Below the pieces are notes generated by a model that saw only the letters and a list, made by a program, of their open reading frames with translations, was not told where the DNA came from and searched no databases. This document shows positions 51,663 through 59,166 of a stretch of 64,000 nucleotides of DNA, one piece after another. Both the position numbers and the translations under genes were made by a program. The stretch's first letter is position 1. Every line of letters begins with the position of its first letter. This DNA comes from an uncultured Prevotellaceae bacterium (GTDB lineage Bacteria > Bacteroidota > Bacteroidia > Bacteroidales > Bacteroidaceae): assembly GCA_900316685.1 (NCBI GenBank), contig ONDS01000002.1, positions 1 to 64,000 of the forward strand, written 5' to 3'.

Positions 51663-52937
51663 ATGAAACAACGTAATCCGTGGGCCTGGATTCCCACACT
51701 CTATTTCGCTGAAGGACTGCCCAATGTGGTGGTGATGACCGTGGCCGTGGTGATGTACATGCAAATGGGCATGAGCGACACCGAGATAGCCCTTTATACG
51801 GGTTGGCTGGGTCTGCCTTGGGTTATCAAACCCCTGTGGAGTCCTTTCGTTGATTTGTTCAAGACCAAGAGATGGTGGGTGCTGGCCATGCAGCTGCTCC
51901 TGGGCTCAGCCTTTGCGGGTGTGGCCTTCACGCTGAATACCGACTTCTGGTTCCAGGGCACCATGTTCTTCTTCTTCCTCATGGCTTTCTCAAGTGCCAC
52001 TCACGACATAGCAGCCGATGGGTTTTATATGCTTGAGCTGGATAGCCACGGACAGTCTTGGTTCGTGGGCATCAGGAATACGTTCTACCGCATAGCGGTC
52101 ATCTTCGGACAGGGCTTGCTCGTGCCTGCCGCCGGTTTGTTGCAGAAGGCTTTCCCTGGGCGCAATGCCTATACTTGGAGCCTCATCTTCTTTGGCCTGG
52201 CGGGCATCTTCATCGCCATCTGGCTTTACCACCGTTTCATCATGCCTCGACCTGTAGACCGCGACAATGAGGGGCTGACCGCCGGTCAGGTGATGCACGG
52301 ACTCAAGGAGATGCTGCTCTCGTTCTTCACCAAGGTGCCTGTCAAACAAATCATCTTCGTGCTGCTATTCTTGCTGCTGTATCGCTTCCCGGAGGCCATG
52401 CTGACCAAGATGGCGAGCACCTTCCTGCTCCGACCGCATGAGGAGGGGGGGCTGGGACTTTCGCCCGAGGCTTACGGCCTGGCCTACGGCACCGTAGGTT
52501 TGGTAGGTCTGCTTCTCGGTGGCATAGTCGGGGGTATGTTGGCCAGCCGCGATGGACTGAAGCGTTGGCTCTGGCCTTTCGTCTGCGCCATCACCTTGCC
52601 CGATATCGTCTATGTGTATATGAGTTATGCGCTACCTTCCAACCTCTGGCTCATCAGCACTTGTCTGTTTATTGAGCAGTTTGGCTACGGACTGGGGTTC
52701 ACAGCACTCACGCTTTATATGCTCTACTATAGCCAGGGTGAGTTCAAGACCTCGCATTATGCCATCTGTACGGGTCTTACCTATCTTGGCCTGATGTTGC
52801 CTGGCATGATGTCGGGTTGGCTCAAGGACATGGTGGGCTATCAGGAGTTTTTCGTCATCGTGATGTTCCTCTGCATCATCACCTTCGTCGTTACCGCCTT
52901 CATCAAAATCGACCCCGAATTTGGAAAAAAGAAGTGA
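51663..52937 (+). CDS. AmpG-like MFS permease (first copy)
   Basis: The 424-residue protein has twelve predicted membrane helices and the AmpG/PUCC-like opening RNPWAWIPTLYFAEGLPNVVVMTVAVVMY (in parts), then LPWVIKPLWSPFVDLFKTKRWW. AmpG permeases import GlcNAc-anhydroMurNAc muropeptides for recycling. Position directly after the SpoIID-containing fusion supports a cell-wall fragment substrate, but that is inference. The TGA stop is the first codon-length of a heptamer array (52935-52962). Confidence 0.85.
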   Translation: MKQRNPWAWIPTLYFAEGLPNVVVMTVAVVMYMQMGMSDTEIALYTGWLGLPWVIKPLWSPFVDLFKTKRWWVLAMQLLLGSAFAGVAFTLNTDFWFQGTMFFFFLMAFSSATHDIAADGFYMLELDSHGQSWFVGIRNTFYRIAVIFGQGLLVPAAGLLQKAFPGRNAYTWSLIFFGLAGIFIAIWLYHRFIMPRPVDRDNEGLTAGQVMHGLKEMLLSFFTKVPVKQIIFVLLFLLLYRFPEAMLTKMASTFLLRPHEEGGLGLSPEAYGLAYGTVGLVGLLLGGIVGGMLASRDGLKRWLWPFVCAITLPDIVYVYMSYALPSNLWLISTCLFIEQFGYGLGFTALTLYMLYYSQGEFKTSHYAICTGLTYLGLMLPGMMSGWLKDMVGYQEFFVIVMFLCIITFVVTAFIKIDPEFGKKK

Positions 52938-52962
52938 GGGGTGAGGGGCAAGGGGCAAGAGA
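52935..52962. repeat. Heptamer array starting in a stop codon
   Basis: TGAGGGG, TGAGGGG, CAAGGGG, CAAGAGA. The first three bases are the stop of the first MFS gene. Confidence 0.88.
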
Positions 52963-53105
52963 ATAGCCTGCATTTCAACTTGTCTTCCAAAAAGAAGTTG
53001 GATGAGTAGTAAATAATGAGTAAAAAACCAAAATACAAAAAGAAATAGCCGAGTAGGAGTAATGTCTCCTTTAACATCCCCTTTAACTCCCTATAAACAA
53101 AGAAA

Positions 53106-54422
53106 ATGAACTATTCCCAACAGACACAGCGCTTCGAAGGGTGGCTCAAGGGCCATCCCTGGGCTTGGATTCCCACTGCTTTCCTGGCCAAGGGGGTCTG
53201 CCTGGTGTCGTTGACCATCATCTCCGTCCTGGCTTTCCATCGGCTGGGAATGGACAATGCGGGGGTATGTCTACATGTGGCGCTGCTCTACCTGCCGTGG
53301 CTCTTCCGCCCGCTGGCCAGTCCCCTGGTCCTGCGCGTCATGTCGCTCCGCCGGTGGATTGTATTGTGTGAGCTGTTGCTGGCTCTCTCGCTCATCGGCG
53401 TGGCTCTGTGCGTGTCGGTCAACGGCAAGCATGTGGGCGTAACGCTATGGCTCTTGTTTTTTTCCTTGGTAGGGGTGGTCCACGACCTGGCGGTCGACAT
53501 TTATTTCCGGATGAATGCCCCGCTGCCCATCCGACGCTCTTTCGGGGGCATCACCTCGGTGTTCTTCAGATTGGCGCTGCTCTTCGGACAGGGGGTGCTG
53601 CTCATCATCGTGGGCAACATGGAGACGTTCACACGCGATGTGTCGGGGGCATGGCGCTTCCTCTTCCATGCCATGGCGGTGTTCTTCATGCTCCTGGCTG
53701 TGCTCAACCTGCTCCTGCTGCCCAAACCGGTGGCCATAGATGGGCAGGCGAAGGCCCAGCGGTCTTATAGGCGGGGATGGTCGGCACCCGTCAAGGCTTT
53801 CTTCTCGCAGAAGGGCATCCTCTCCATCCTGCTGTTCCTCGTCTTCTTCATGTTGCCCGAGGCGTTGCTGGAGAAGGTGGGTATGCTCTTCCTGGTCGAT
53901 GCGGCGCATACGGGGGGCTTGGCGCTCTCGCCACAGGAGTTCGGCCTGGTGCAGGGAACGATAGGTGTCTTCGCTCTCTCCATAGGGGGCATACTGGGGG
54001 GCATGGCGGTACACAAGCATGGGGTGGGGCGCTGGCTCTGGCCTATGGCGCTGGCTTTCACGCTCTCCAATGTCGTCTATCTCTTCCTCTCGGCCTACAT
54101 GCCTTCCAACATCTGGGTGCATTCCGCCTGTCTGGCTGTCAAGTTCCTGGGCTTGGGCTTCGGTTCCACGGCCTATGCGGTATGTGCCATCGCTTTCTCG
54201 CGCGACAGGAGTGGTGAGTTGCATCCCGATTGCTTCGCCGTCTGTTCCTCCGTCACCTATTTCCTCATCCTCATAGCCACGGCTCTTTCGGGCTATCTGC
54301 AGGAGTGGTTGGGCTACTACCGCTTCTTCTGGGCAGTGCTGGCCTGCTCGCTCTTCACGTGGATAGCCGTGTTCTTCGTCAAGGTGGATGAGACGACAGG
54401 GAAGAAAGACGTTGGACATTGA
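53106..54422 (+). CDS. AmpG-like MFS permease (second, diverged copy)
   Basis: The 438-residue paralogue of the preceding gene shares the opening HPWAWIPTAFLAKGVCLVSL, LPWLFRPLASPLVLR and the second-half layout PEALLEKVGMLFLVDAAHTGGLALSPQEFGLVQGTIGV (in parts), aligned with PEAMLTKMASTFLL and LGLSPEAYGLAYGTVGLVGLLLGG in copy one. Charged residues in the first helices differ between copies (FAEGLPN against FLAKGVC), so the substrates may differ or the two may form a pair. It is higher in GC than its neighbours. A short low-complexity spacer separates the two genes. Confidence 0.84.
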   Translation: MNYSQQTQRFEGWLKGHPWAWIPTAFLAKGVCLVSLTIISVLAFHRLGMDNAGVCLHVALLYLPWLFRPLASPLVLRVMSLRRWIVLCELLLALSLIGVALCVSVNGKHVGVTLWLLFFSLVGVVHDLAVDIYFRMNAPLPIRRSFGGITSVFFRLALLFGQGVLLIIVGNMETFTRDVSGAWRFLFHAMAVFFMLLAVLNLLLLPKPVAIDGQAKAQRSYRRGWSAPVKAFFSQKGILSILLFLVFFMLPEALLEKVGMLFLVDAAHTGGLALSPQEFGLVQGTIGVFALSIGGILGGMAVHKHGVGRWLWPMALAFTLSNVVYLFLSAYMPSNIWVHSACLAVKFLGLGFGSTAYAVCAIAFSRDRSGELHPDCFAVCSSVTYFLILIATALSGYLQEWLGYYRFFWAVLACSLFTWIAVFFVKVDETTGKKDVGH

Positions 54423-54457
54423 ACTCATTTCTGTCATTTTTTTTAGAATAAATGTAA

Positions 54458-54465
54458 TAATTTTG
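54458..54465 (+). promoter_or_regulatory. -7 box of the ECF sigma operon
   Basis: TAATTTTG at 54458-54465. No clear TTTG -33 box; the ATG is at 54502. Confidence 0.5.
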
Positions 54466-54501
54466 CGTTAGGTCTCTCTTTTGTATAGAACCCAATGTAA
54501 A

Positions 54502-55038
54502 ATGGAAGACAAACGGATTGTCCAAGAGATATTGAACGGGGGAAGCACCCGCTTGTTCGCTCCCGTGGTACAGCGCTATTCGGGCATGATGCTCTCAAAG
54601 GCGTTGACCATCACGCATAACCGCGACCGTGCTGCCGAGGCGGTACAGATGGCCTTTGCCAAGGCGTATGCCAGTCTGGATGCGTGGCGCGGTGACAGTC
54701 TCGGGCCGTGGCTGGTCACCATCACGCTTCATACGGCTTTGCACCTGATGGAGAAGGAAAGGAGACATTCTCATTTCTCTTCTGATGGCACCCAACTGGA
54801 GAATGTGGCTGACGAGACTTACTCTGAAGAGCGGGAACGGCTGTTGTCGAACATGGAACGGGCCATCGCCTCCTTACCCTCCGGCGACAGACAACTCCTC
54901 ACATTGCATTATTATCAGAAAAAGAAAACCGACGAGATAGCGAAACTGTTGGGCATGAGCCAAACCAATGTGTTGGTGCGCCTGCATCGTGTTCGCGAAC
55001 GTCTCAGAAAAATCATGGACCATGGAGAAAATGAATGA
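54502..55038 (+). CDS. ECF-type RNA polymerase sigma factor
   Basis: The 178-residue protein has sigma region 2 (RLFAPVVQRYSGMMLSKALTIT, NRDRAAEAVQMAFAKAYASLDAWRGD) and region 4 (AIASLPSGDRQLLTLHYYQKKKTDEIAKLLGMSQTNVLVRLHRVRERLRKIM in parts). It is expected to direct RNA polymerase to a small regulon, probably in response to an envelope signal. The last 17 bases overlap the next gene, and a DUF6249 membrane protein follows, an arrangement often seen in Bacteroidetes. The longer ORF from 54481 adds seven residues right after the -7 box. Confidence 0.92.
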   Translation: MEDKRIVQEILNGGSTRLFAPVVQRYSGMMLSKALTITHNRDRAAEAVQMAFAKAYASLDAWRGDSLGPWLVTITLHTALHLMEKERRHSHFSSDGTQLENVADETYSEERERLLSNMERAIASLPSGDRQLLTLHYYQKKKTDEIAKLLGMSQTNVLVRLHRVRERLRKIMDHGENE

Positions 55039-55345
55039 CCAAGAATTGGATGCGCTCATCATGGAATCGTTGGAGCGCCAGGAAATAGTCGAGCAACTCA
55101 ACGTAGCGGTGATGAAGGATCTTCAACGCAAGGCTCGCCGCGAACTGTGGCATAAGTGGGGTAGGCTGGTGGTCATCGCCTTTGCCGTTCCCTTGCTTGT
55201 CGCCTTCTTCGTCTTCTCTGTCGTGCAGGGATGGTATGCCGGTCATGGCACGGTGTGCGAGGTGGCATGTTTGGCTATTCAGGTGATATGCACCTTTCTC
55301 GGCTTCTGTGCCTTTCTCGAAAAATTTAATCCTTCTACGCTGTAA
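55022..55345 (+). CDS. Small membrane protein, possible anti-sigma partner
   Basis: The 107-residue protein has an acidic/helical cytoplasmic N-terminus (NDQELDALIMESLERQEIVEQLN), a basic stretch, and two membrane helices (LVVIAFAVPLLVAFFVFSVV, CLAIQVICTFLGFCAFL). Overlap with the sigma gene (start 17 bp before its end) points to coupled translation and a regulatory role such as anti-sigma, but no classical anti-sigma motif is visible. An internal ATG at 55031 is an alternative start. Confidence 0.78.
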   Translation: MEKMNDQELDALIMESLERQEIVEQLNVAVMKDLQRKARRELWHKWGRLVVIAFAVPLLVAFFVFSVVQGWYAGHGTVCEVACLAIQVICTFLGFCAFLEKFNPSTL

Positions 55346-55401
55346 TATTTGGCAACAAGGGTACTCTTATAAGTGAAGTTTAATCAAAAACAATTATAAC
55401 A

Positions 55402-55797
55402 ATGGAAGAACTTGGAGTTTTAGTGCCTATTTTAGGTGTCATCTTCTCACTGTCCATCCCCATGGTCGTCATCTATTTTGTGGCCAAGATGGTGATTAAC
55501 GCGAAGAACCGCGACAAGGAGATCCGTCAACTGATAATCGAGCATGATATGGATGCTGAGCGGGCCAAATTGTTGATTAAGGAGGTGCGTAATGACAATC
55601 ATTATCCAGCTCTACGATGGGGCTGCTTGCTCATGGGGGCAGGACTGGGTGCCTTGGCGGCTTTCCTGCTCGACATGTCCACAGAAAGTGTTTATTTCTA
55701 TCTGATTATCGCTTTTGGTTGCGGTCTGGGTCTGCTCATCTCTTTCCTCGTTGAGGTCAACCTCATGAAAAGAATGCCGAAAGAAGAGGAGGAATAG
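55402..55797 (+). CDS. DUF6249 membrane protein
   Basis: The 131-residue protein has an N-terminal helix (VLVPILGVIFSLSIPMVVIYFVAKM), a charged cytoplasmic segment (INAKNRDKEIRQLIIEHDMDAERAKLLIKEV in parts) and two further helices (GCLLMGAGLGALAAFLLDM, YFYLIIAFGCGLGLLISFLVE). DUF6249 proteins commonly sit next to ECF sigma factors in Bacteroidetes; their function is unknown. It is probably in the sigma operon, 56 bp after the small membrane protein, and ends with a terminator. Confidence 0.82.
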   Translation: MEELGVLVPILGVIFSLSIPMVVIYFVAKMVINAKNRDKEIRQLIIEHDMDAERAKLLIKEVRNDNHYPALRWGCLLMGAGLGALAAFLLDMSTESVYFYLIIAFGCGLGLLISFLVEVNLMKRMPKEEEE

Positions 55798-55853
55798 TTA
55801 CGAGTTCTGAGTTTAGGATTATGAATCGGTAATTATAAGAATTACCTATGTCA

Positions 55854-55887
55854 AGAGGACCGTCATCCCCATGGATAACGGTCCTCT
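55854..55887 (+). terminator. Terminator of the sigma operon
   Basis: AGAGGACCGT (55854-55863) pairs with ACGGTCCTCT (55878-55887), and inner ATCC/GGAT adds four pairs. CGCTTTTA follows. Confidence 0.75.
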
Positions 55888-55918
55888 CGCTTTTAGCCTC
55901 TCTCCGCAGGGCTATTCT

Positions 55919-55946
55919 CTTGCCCCTTGCTCCTTGCACCTCGCCC
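55919..55946. repeat. Heptamer array next to the GH51 stop
   Basis: CTTGCCC, CTTGCTC, CTTGCAC, CTCGCCC. It ends one base before the TAA stop (55948-55950) of the minus-strand GH51 gene. Confidence 0.85.
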
Positions 55947-55947
55947 C

Positions 55948-57873
55948 TTAATTTGTTTCCAGCACATATACGGCGAAGGTGCGTGCACCGATGGTCGTCT
56001 CCACACCGTTGGTCTTGGTTGTGATGGAACTGGTCCTGGGTTCAATGGCCTTGGGCTGTGCGAGGCTGTTCTCTGCAGTGTCGGCGGCATGGAGTGTGAT
56101 TACCTGTCCGCTGGTCACAGGACGGTTGCCCGTGAACTCGATGTTGATGGGTTGGTCTGTGATGCCGGCATTAGCCACCTTCACATAGTAACGTCCGGTG
56201 GTTGAATCGAAGACGGCAGAGGCATACAGTCCATCGCTGCCTTCCACAGCCTGACCGTTCTCGGTCAACTTCAGCACCTGGGTGCCCTTGTAGTGGCTGT
56301 AAAGTTGTTGCACATAGTAGTTGGGTGTGCAGAAACTGTTCAGGTTGTCGAACCAGATCAGGTCGGGTTGCCATTGGTGACCTTCCACATGTGAGAAGAG
56401 GGGGGCGTAGGTGGCCATCCTCACCACATCGGCGTTGCGCTCGATACCGGTCATGAAGGCGGCCTCTGCCAGGGCGGCCTCGAAGTTGTTGCGCTGACCG
56501 GTGCCATGGGCGGCATACTCGCCGGCGAACACTTTCGGTCCCTTACGAGGGTATTTGTCGTAGCGTCCGGCGTTCTGCAGGAACCACTCAGGCGACATGT
56601 AGTAATGCTCATCCACGAGGTCGGCCTTCAGACGGCGCATCTGCTCCCATCCATAGTCGAAACTCTTGCCACTGGCCGAAGGACCGGCGGATCCCACCAC
56701 CTGGATGTTGGGATATTTGGCACGTATGGCTTTGAGGAACGGTTCGAGGCGCTCGGGATACATCTCATCCCACTGTTCGTTGCCGATACCGATGTATTTC
56801 AGTCCGAAGGGGGCGGGGTGTCCCATCTCGGCACGCAGACGGCCCCATTGTGTGCTGGCATCACCATTGGCGAACTCAATCAGGTCGAGGGCATCGTCGA
56901 TGTATGGTTGCAGGTCGGCCAGCTCTACGCGTGCCGACTTGTCGCCGGGTGCGTTCTGGAACTGGCAGGCTATGCCGCAGCTGAGGATGGGCAGGGGAGA
57001 GGCTCCGATACGCTCGGACAGGAGGAAATACTCATAGAAGCCCAGACCTAATGATTGGAAGTAGTTGGGATATTGGCGGTCTTCCATGGTGAAGTTCCAG
57101 CGGTTCTCGTTCAAAGGACGGTTCTCAGCGGGACCCACGCTCTTCTTCCACTCATAGCGGGTGTCGAGGGTGGTGCCTTCCACGATGCAGCCGCCAGGGA
57201 AGCGGAACACACCGGGATGCAGGTCGGCCAGACGCTGTACCAGGTCGGCACGCAGTCCGTTCCAGTTGTCGTGGGGCATCAGCGAGATATGGTCGAGATC
57301 CACCTCGCCGCGTGTCAACACGATGCGCAGGAAACCATGGGCGTCGGTGATGTCCGACTTCAGCGAGAGAGTGTACTTGTTCCATTGTCCGGCGGTGATG
57401 GCCAGCGTGTCGGTGGCCACGGGGTCGTGGGTGGAATTCATCAACTGCACGCGGATGGTGGCTGGGCGACCTTGGGTGCGTGCGTAGACGGCGAAGTCGT
57501 AGGTCATCCCTTGGCGCAGTCCGATGCCGAAGAATCCATGGTTCTCAATACAGGTCCTGCGATGGGCATGACCAGGCTGTTTCATGTTCACGTAATGGGG
57601 ATTGCGGTCGAAGGCAGGATTGTCGGCCTTGATGCTCGTTTCTCCCGACATTTCCCATCCCATCGTGGCATTGGGAAATTCGAACGAACGGTTCTCTACA
57701 AGCTCGGCATACAGACCGCCGTCGGCACCGAAGTTGATATCCTCGAAGAAGATTCCATACATGGTGGGGGCAATGTCAGCCGTGGGTTTCTTGGCCTGCA
57801 CCTTGAAAGTGTGCTGAGCTTGGGCGCTTAGCATCATGGCTCCGCCGATAAGGCAAAATAGTACTTTTTTCAT
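55948..57873 (-). CDS. Secreted alpha-L-arabinofuranosidase, GH51
   Basis: The 641-residue enzyme has a signal peptide (MKKVLFCLIGGAMMLSAQAQ), then a GH51 layout: PTMYGIFFEDINFGADGGLYAELVENRSFEF (in parts), a carbohydrate-binding-like insert, FRFPGGCIVEG, the acid/base Glu in YIGIGNEQWDE, VGSAGPSA, the nucleophile Glu in KVFAGEYAAH, and a C-terminal beta-domain. It removes arabinofuranose side chains from arabinan or arabinoxylan. No transporter or SusCD genes lie next to it. Monocistronic. Confidence 0.93.
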   Translation of the reverse strand: MKKVLFCLIGGAMMLSAQAQHTFKVQAKKPTADIAPTMYGIFFEDINFGADGGLYAELVENRSFEFPNATMGWEMSGETSIKADNPAFDRNPHYVNMKQPGHAHRRTCIENHGFFGIGLRQGMTYDFAVYARTQGRPATIRVQLMNSTHDPVATDTLAITAGQWNKYTLSLKSDITDAHGFLRIVLTRGEVDLDHISLMPHDNWNGLRADLVQRLADLHPGVFRFPGGCIVEGTTLDTRYEWKKSVGPAENRPLNENRWNFTMEDRQYPNYFQSLGLGFYEYFLLSERIGASPLPILSCGIACQFQNAPGDKSARVELADLQPYIDDALDLIEFANGDASTQWGRLRAEMGHPAPFGLKYIGIGNEQWDEMYPERLEPFLKAIRAKYPNIQVVGSAGPSASGKSFDYGWEQMRRLKADLVDEHYYMSPEWFLQNAGRYDKYPRKGPKVFAGEYAAHGTGQRNNFEAALAEAAFMTGIERNADVVRMATYAPLFSHVEGHQWQPDLIWFDNLNSFCTPNYYVQQLYSHYKGTQVLKLTENGQAVEGSDGLYASAVFDSTTGRYYVKVANAGITDQPINIEFTGNRPVTSGQVITLHAADTAENSLAQPKAIEPRTSSITTKTNGVETTIGARTFAVYVLETN

Positions 57874-57939
57874 GTTTTAAGTTTATTGGTCTTTAAATAA
57901 AATGTTTTGTACTTTCGCAAATTTTGAATTGATAGGATA

Positions 57940-57993
57940 TATAGCATTTATAGGGAATATAGCATTTATAGGGAATATAGTATTTATAGAATA
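57940..57993. repeat. Nonamer tandem array (TATAGNNNN)
   Basis: Six 9-mers starting TATAG (TATAGCATT, TATAGGGAA, TATAGCATT, TATAGGGAA, TATAGTATT, TATAGAATA), also readable as three 18-mers, upstream of GH51. Same 9-nt period and start as 44008-44079. Confidence 0.93.
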
Positions 57994-58022
57994 TATCCAT
58001 ATACTTTGCTCCCTCTTTCTCT

Positions 58023-58061
58023 TGGTTCCCCCTTCCTTGGGAGGGGGCTAGGGGAAGGCTT
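58023..58061. repeat. G-rich palindromic repeat copy
   Basis: TTCCCCCTTCCTTGGGAGGGGG followed by CTAGGGGAAGG, another member of the family at 25910, just after the aguB stop. Confidence 0.7.
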
Positions 58062-58067
58062 CGGGCT

Positions 58068-58946
58068 TCAGCTCTCTATGAACCTCCGGGTCAGCCCACC
58101 GTATTCCTCTATGCGGCGGTCGCGCAGGAAGGGCCACCAACGGCGCACCTGTTCGGCACGGGTCATATCCACCTCTACGATGGCGCAATGCTCCTCGTCT
58201 GCGGGGGCGCGATGGAGGAATTCTCCTTGTGGTCCCACCACGAAGCTGCTGCCCCAGAACTGTATGCCGCGGGTCTGCCCGCTTGGGTCGGGCTCGTGTC
58301 CCACGCGGTTCACAGCCACCACGGGCAGCCCGTTGGCTACGGCATGGCCGCGCTGCACGGTGGTCCATGCTTCGCGCTGTCGCTCCTGTTCCTCGGGTGT
58401 GTCGCTGCTCTCATAGCCGATGGCGGTAGGGTAGATGAGCATCTCGGCACCTTGCAGGGCCATCAGACGCGCTGCCTCGGGATACCACTGGTCCCAACAC
58501 ACGAGCACGCCCAACCGTCCCACGCTGGTCTCGATGGGATGGAAACCGAGGTCGCCGGGGGTGAAATAGAATTTCTCGTAATAGGCGGGGTCGTCGGGTA
58601 TGTGCATCTTGCGGTAGATGCCCGCGATGCTGCCGTCCTTTTCCATCACCACCGCCGTATTGTGGTATAGGCCAGCGGCACGTCGCTCGAAGAGCGAGGT
58701 AACGATGACCACGCCAAGCTGACGCGCCAACTCGCCGAAGAGGCGTGTGGAGGGACCGGGGATAGGCTCCGCCTGATCGAACAGGTCTACTTCCTCGGTC
58801 TGGCAGAAGTACAAGCCATTGTGCAACTCCTGCAAGACAATCAGCTGGGCTCCCTGTTGGGCCAGTTCGCTTATCCTTTGGGTCAGCCGAAAGACGTTGT
58901 CGTCTTTGTCAGCTCCGTTATGTTGTTGTATGATTCCTATTATCAT
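58068..58946 (-). CDS. aguB: N-carbamoylputrescine amidase
   Basis: The 292-residue nitrilase-superfamily enzyme converts N-carbamoylputrescine to putrescine, CO2 and NH3. The catalytic triad is visible: Glu in LIVLQELHNGLYF, Lys in IYRKMHIPDDPAYYEKFYF (in parts) and Cys in LGVLVCWDQWYPEAARL. Close to plant-type AguB (YYEKFYFTPGD). It follows aguA on the same strand; the 200-bp spacer holds a 22-copy heptamer array that ends one base from the aguB ATG. Confidence 0.95.
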   Translation of the reverse strand: MIIGIIQQHNGADKDDNVFRLTQRISELAQQGAQLIVLQELHNGLYFCQTEEVDLFDQAEPIPGPSTRLFGELARQLGVVIVTSLFERRAAGLYHNTAVVMEKDGSIAGIYRKMHIPDDPAYYEKFYFTPGDLGFHPIETSVGRLGVLVCWDQWYPEAARLMALQGAEMLIYPTAIGYESSDTPEEQERQREAWTTVQRGHAVANGLPVVAVNRVGHEPDPSGQTRGIQFWGSSFVVGPQGEFLHRAPADEEHCAIVEVDMTRAEQVRRWWPFLRDRRIEEYGGLTRRFIES

Positions 58947-58947
58947 G

Positions 58948-59101
58948 GTTGAGTGTTGAGTGTTGAGTGTTTAGGGTTGAGTGTTTAGGGTTGAGTGTTG
59001 AGTGTTTAGGGTTGAGTGTTGAGTGTTTAGGGTTGAGTGTTTAGAGTTGAGTGTTTAGGGTTGAGTGTTTAGGGTTGATGGTTTAGGGTTTAGGGTTTAG
59101 G
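58948..59101. repeat. 22-copy heptamer array between aguA and aguB
   Basis: Exactly 22 contiguous 7-mers, all GTTKAGN-type (GTTGAGT, GTTTAGG, one GTTTAGA, one GTTGATG). The last three are GTTTAGG in tandem. It occupies nearly all of the aguA-aguB spacer and begins one base from the aguB start codon. Confidence 0.97.
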
Positions 59102-59138
59102 GTCCCATGCCGTAGGAACTGTGTTCGCAGACTATTCT

Positions 59139-59166
59139 CTCACCCCTCACCTCTCACCCCTCACCC
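59139..59166. repeat. Heptamer array encoding the AguA C-terminus
   Basis: CTCACCC, CTCACCT, CTCACCC, CTCACCC. On the minus strand it encodes the last residues of AguA (GVRGER) and its TGA stop at 59147-59149. Confidence 0.92.

Noticed and set aside
59078-59101. Telomere-like GTTTAGG repeats as a chromosome or plasmid end
   Set aside because: They are the last units of a mixed heptamer array between two genes, with normal sequence on both sides. Identity to the plant telomere unit is coincidence.
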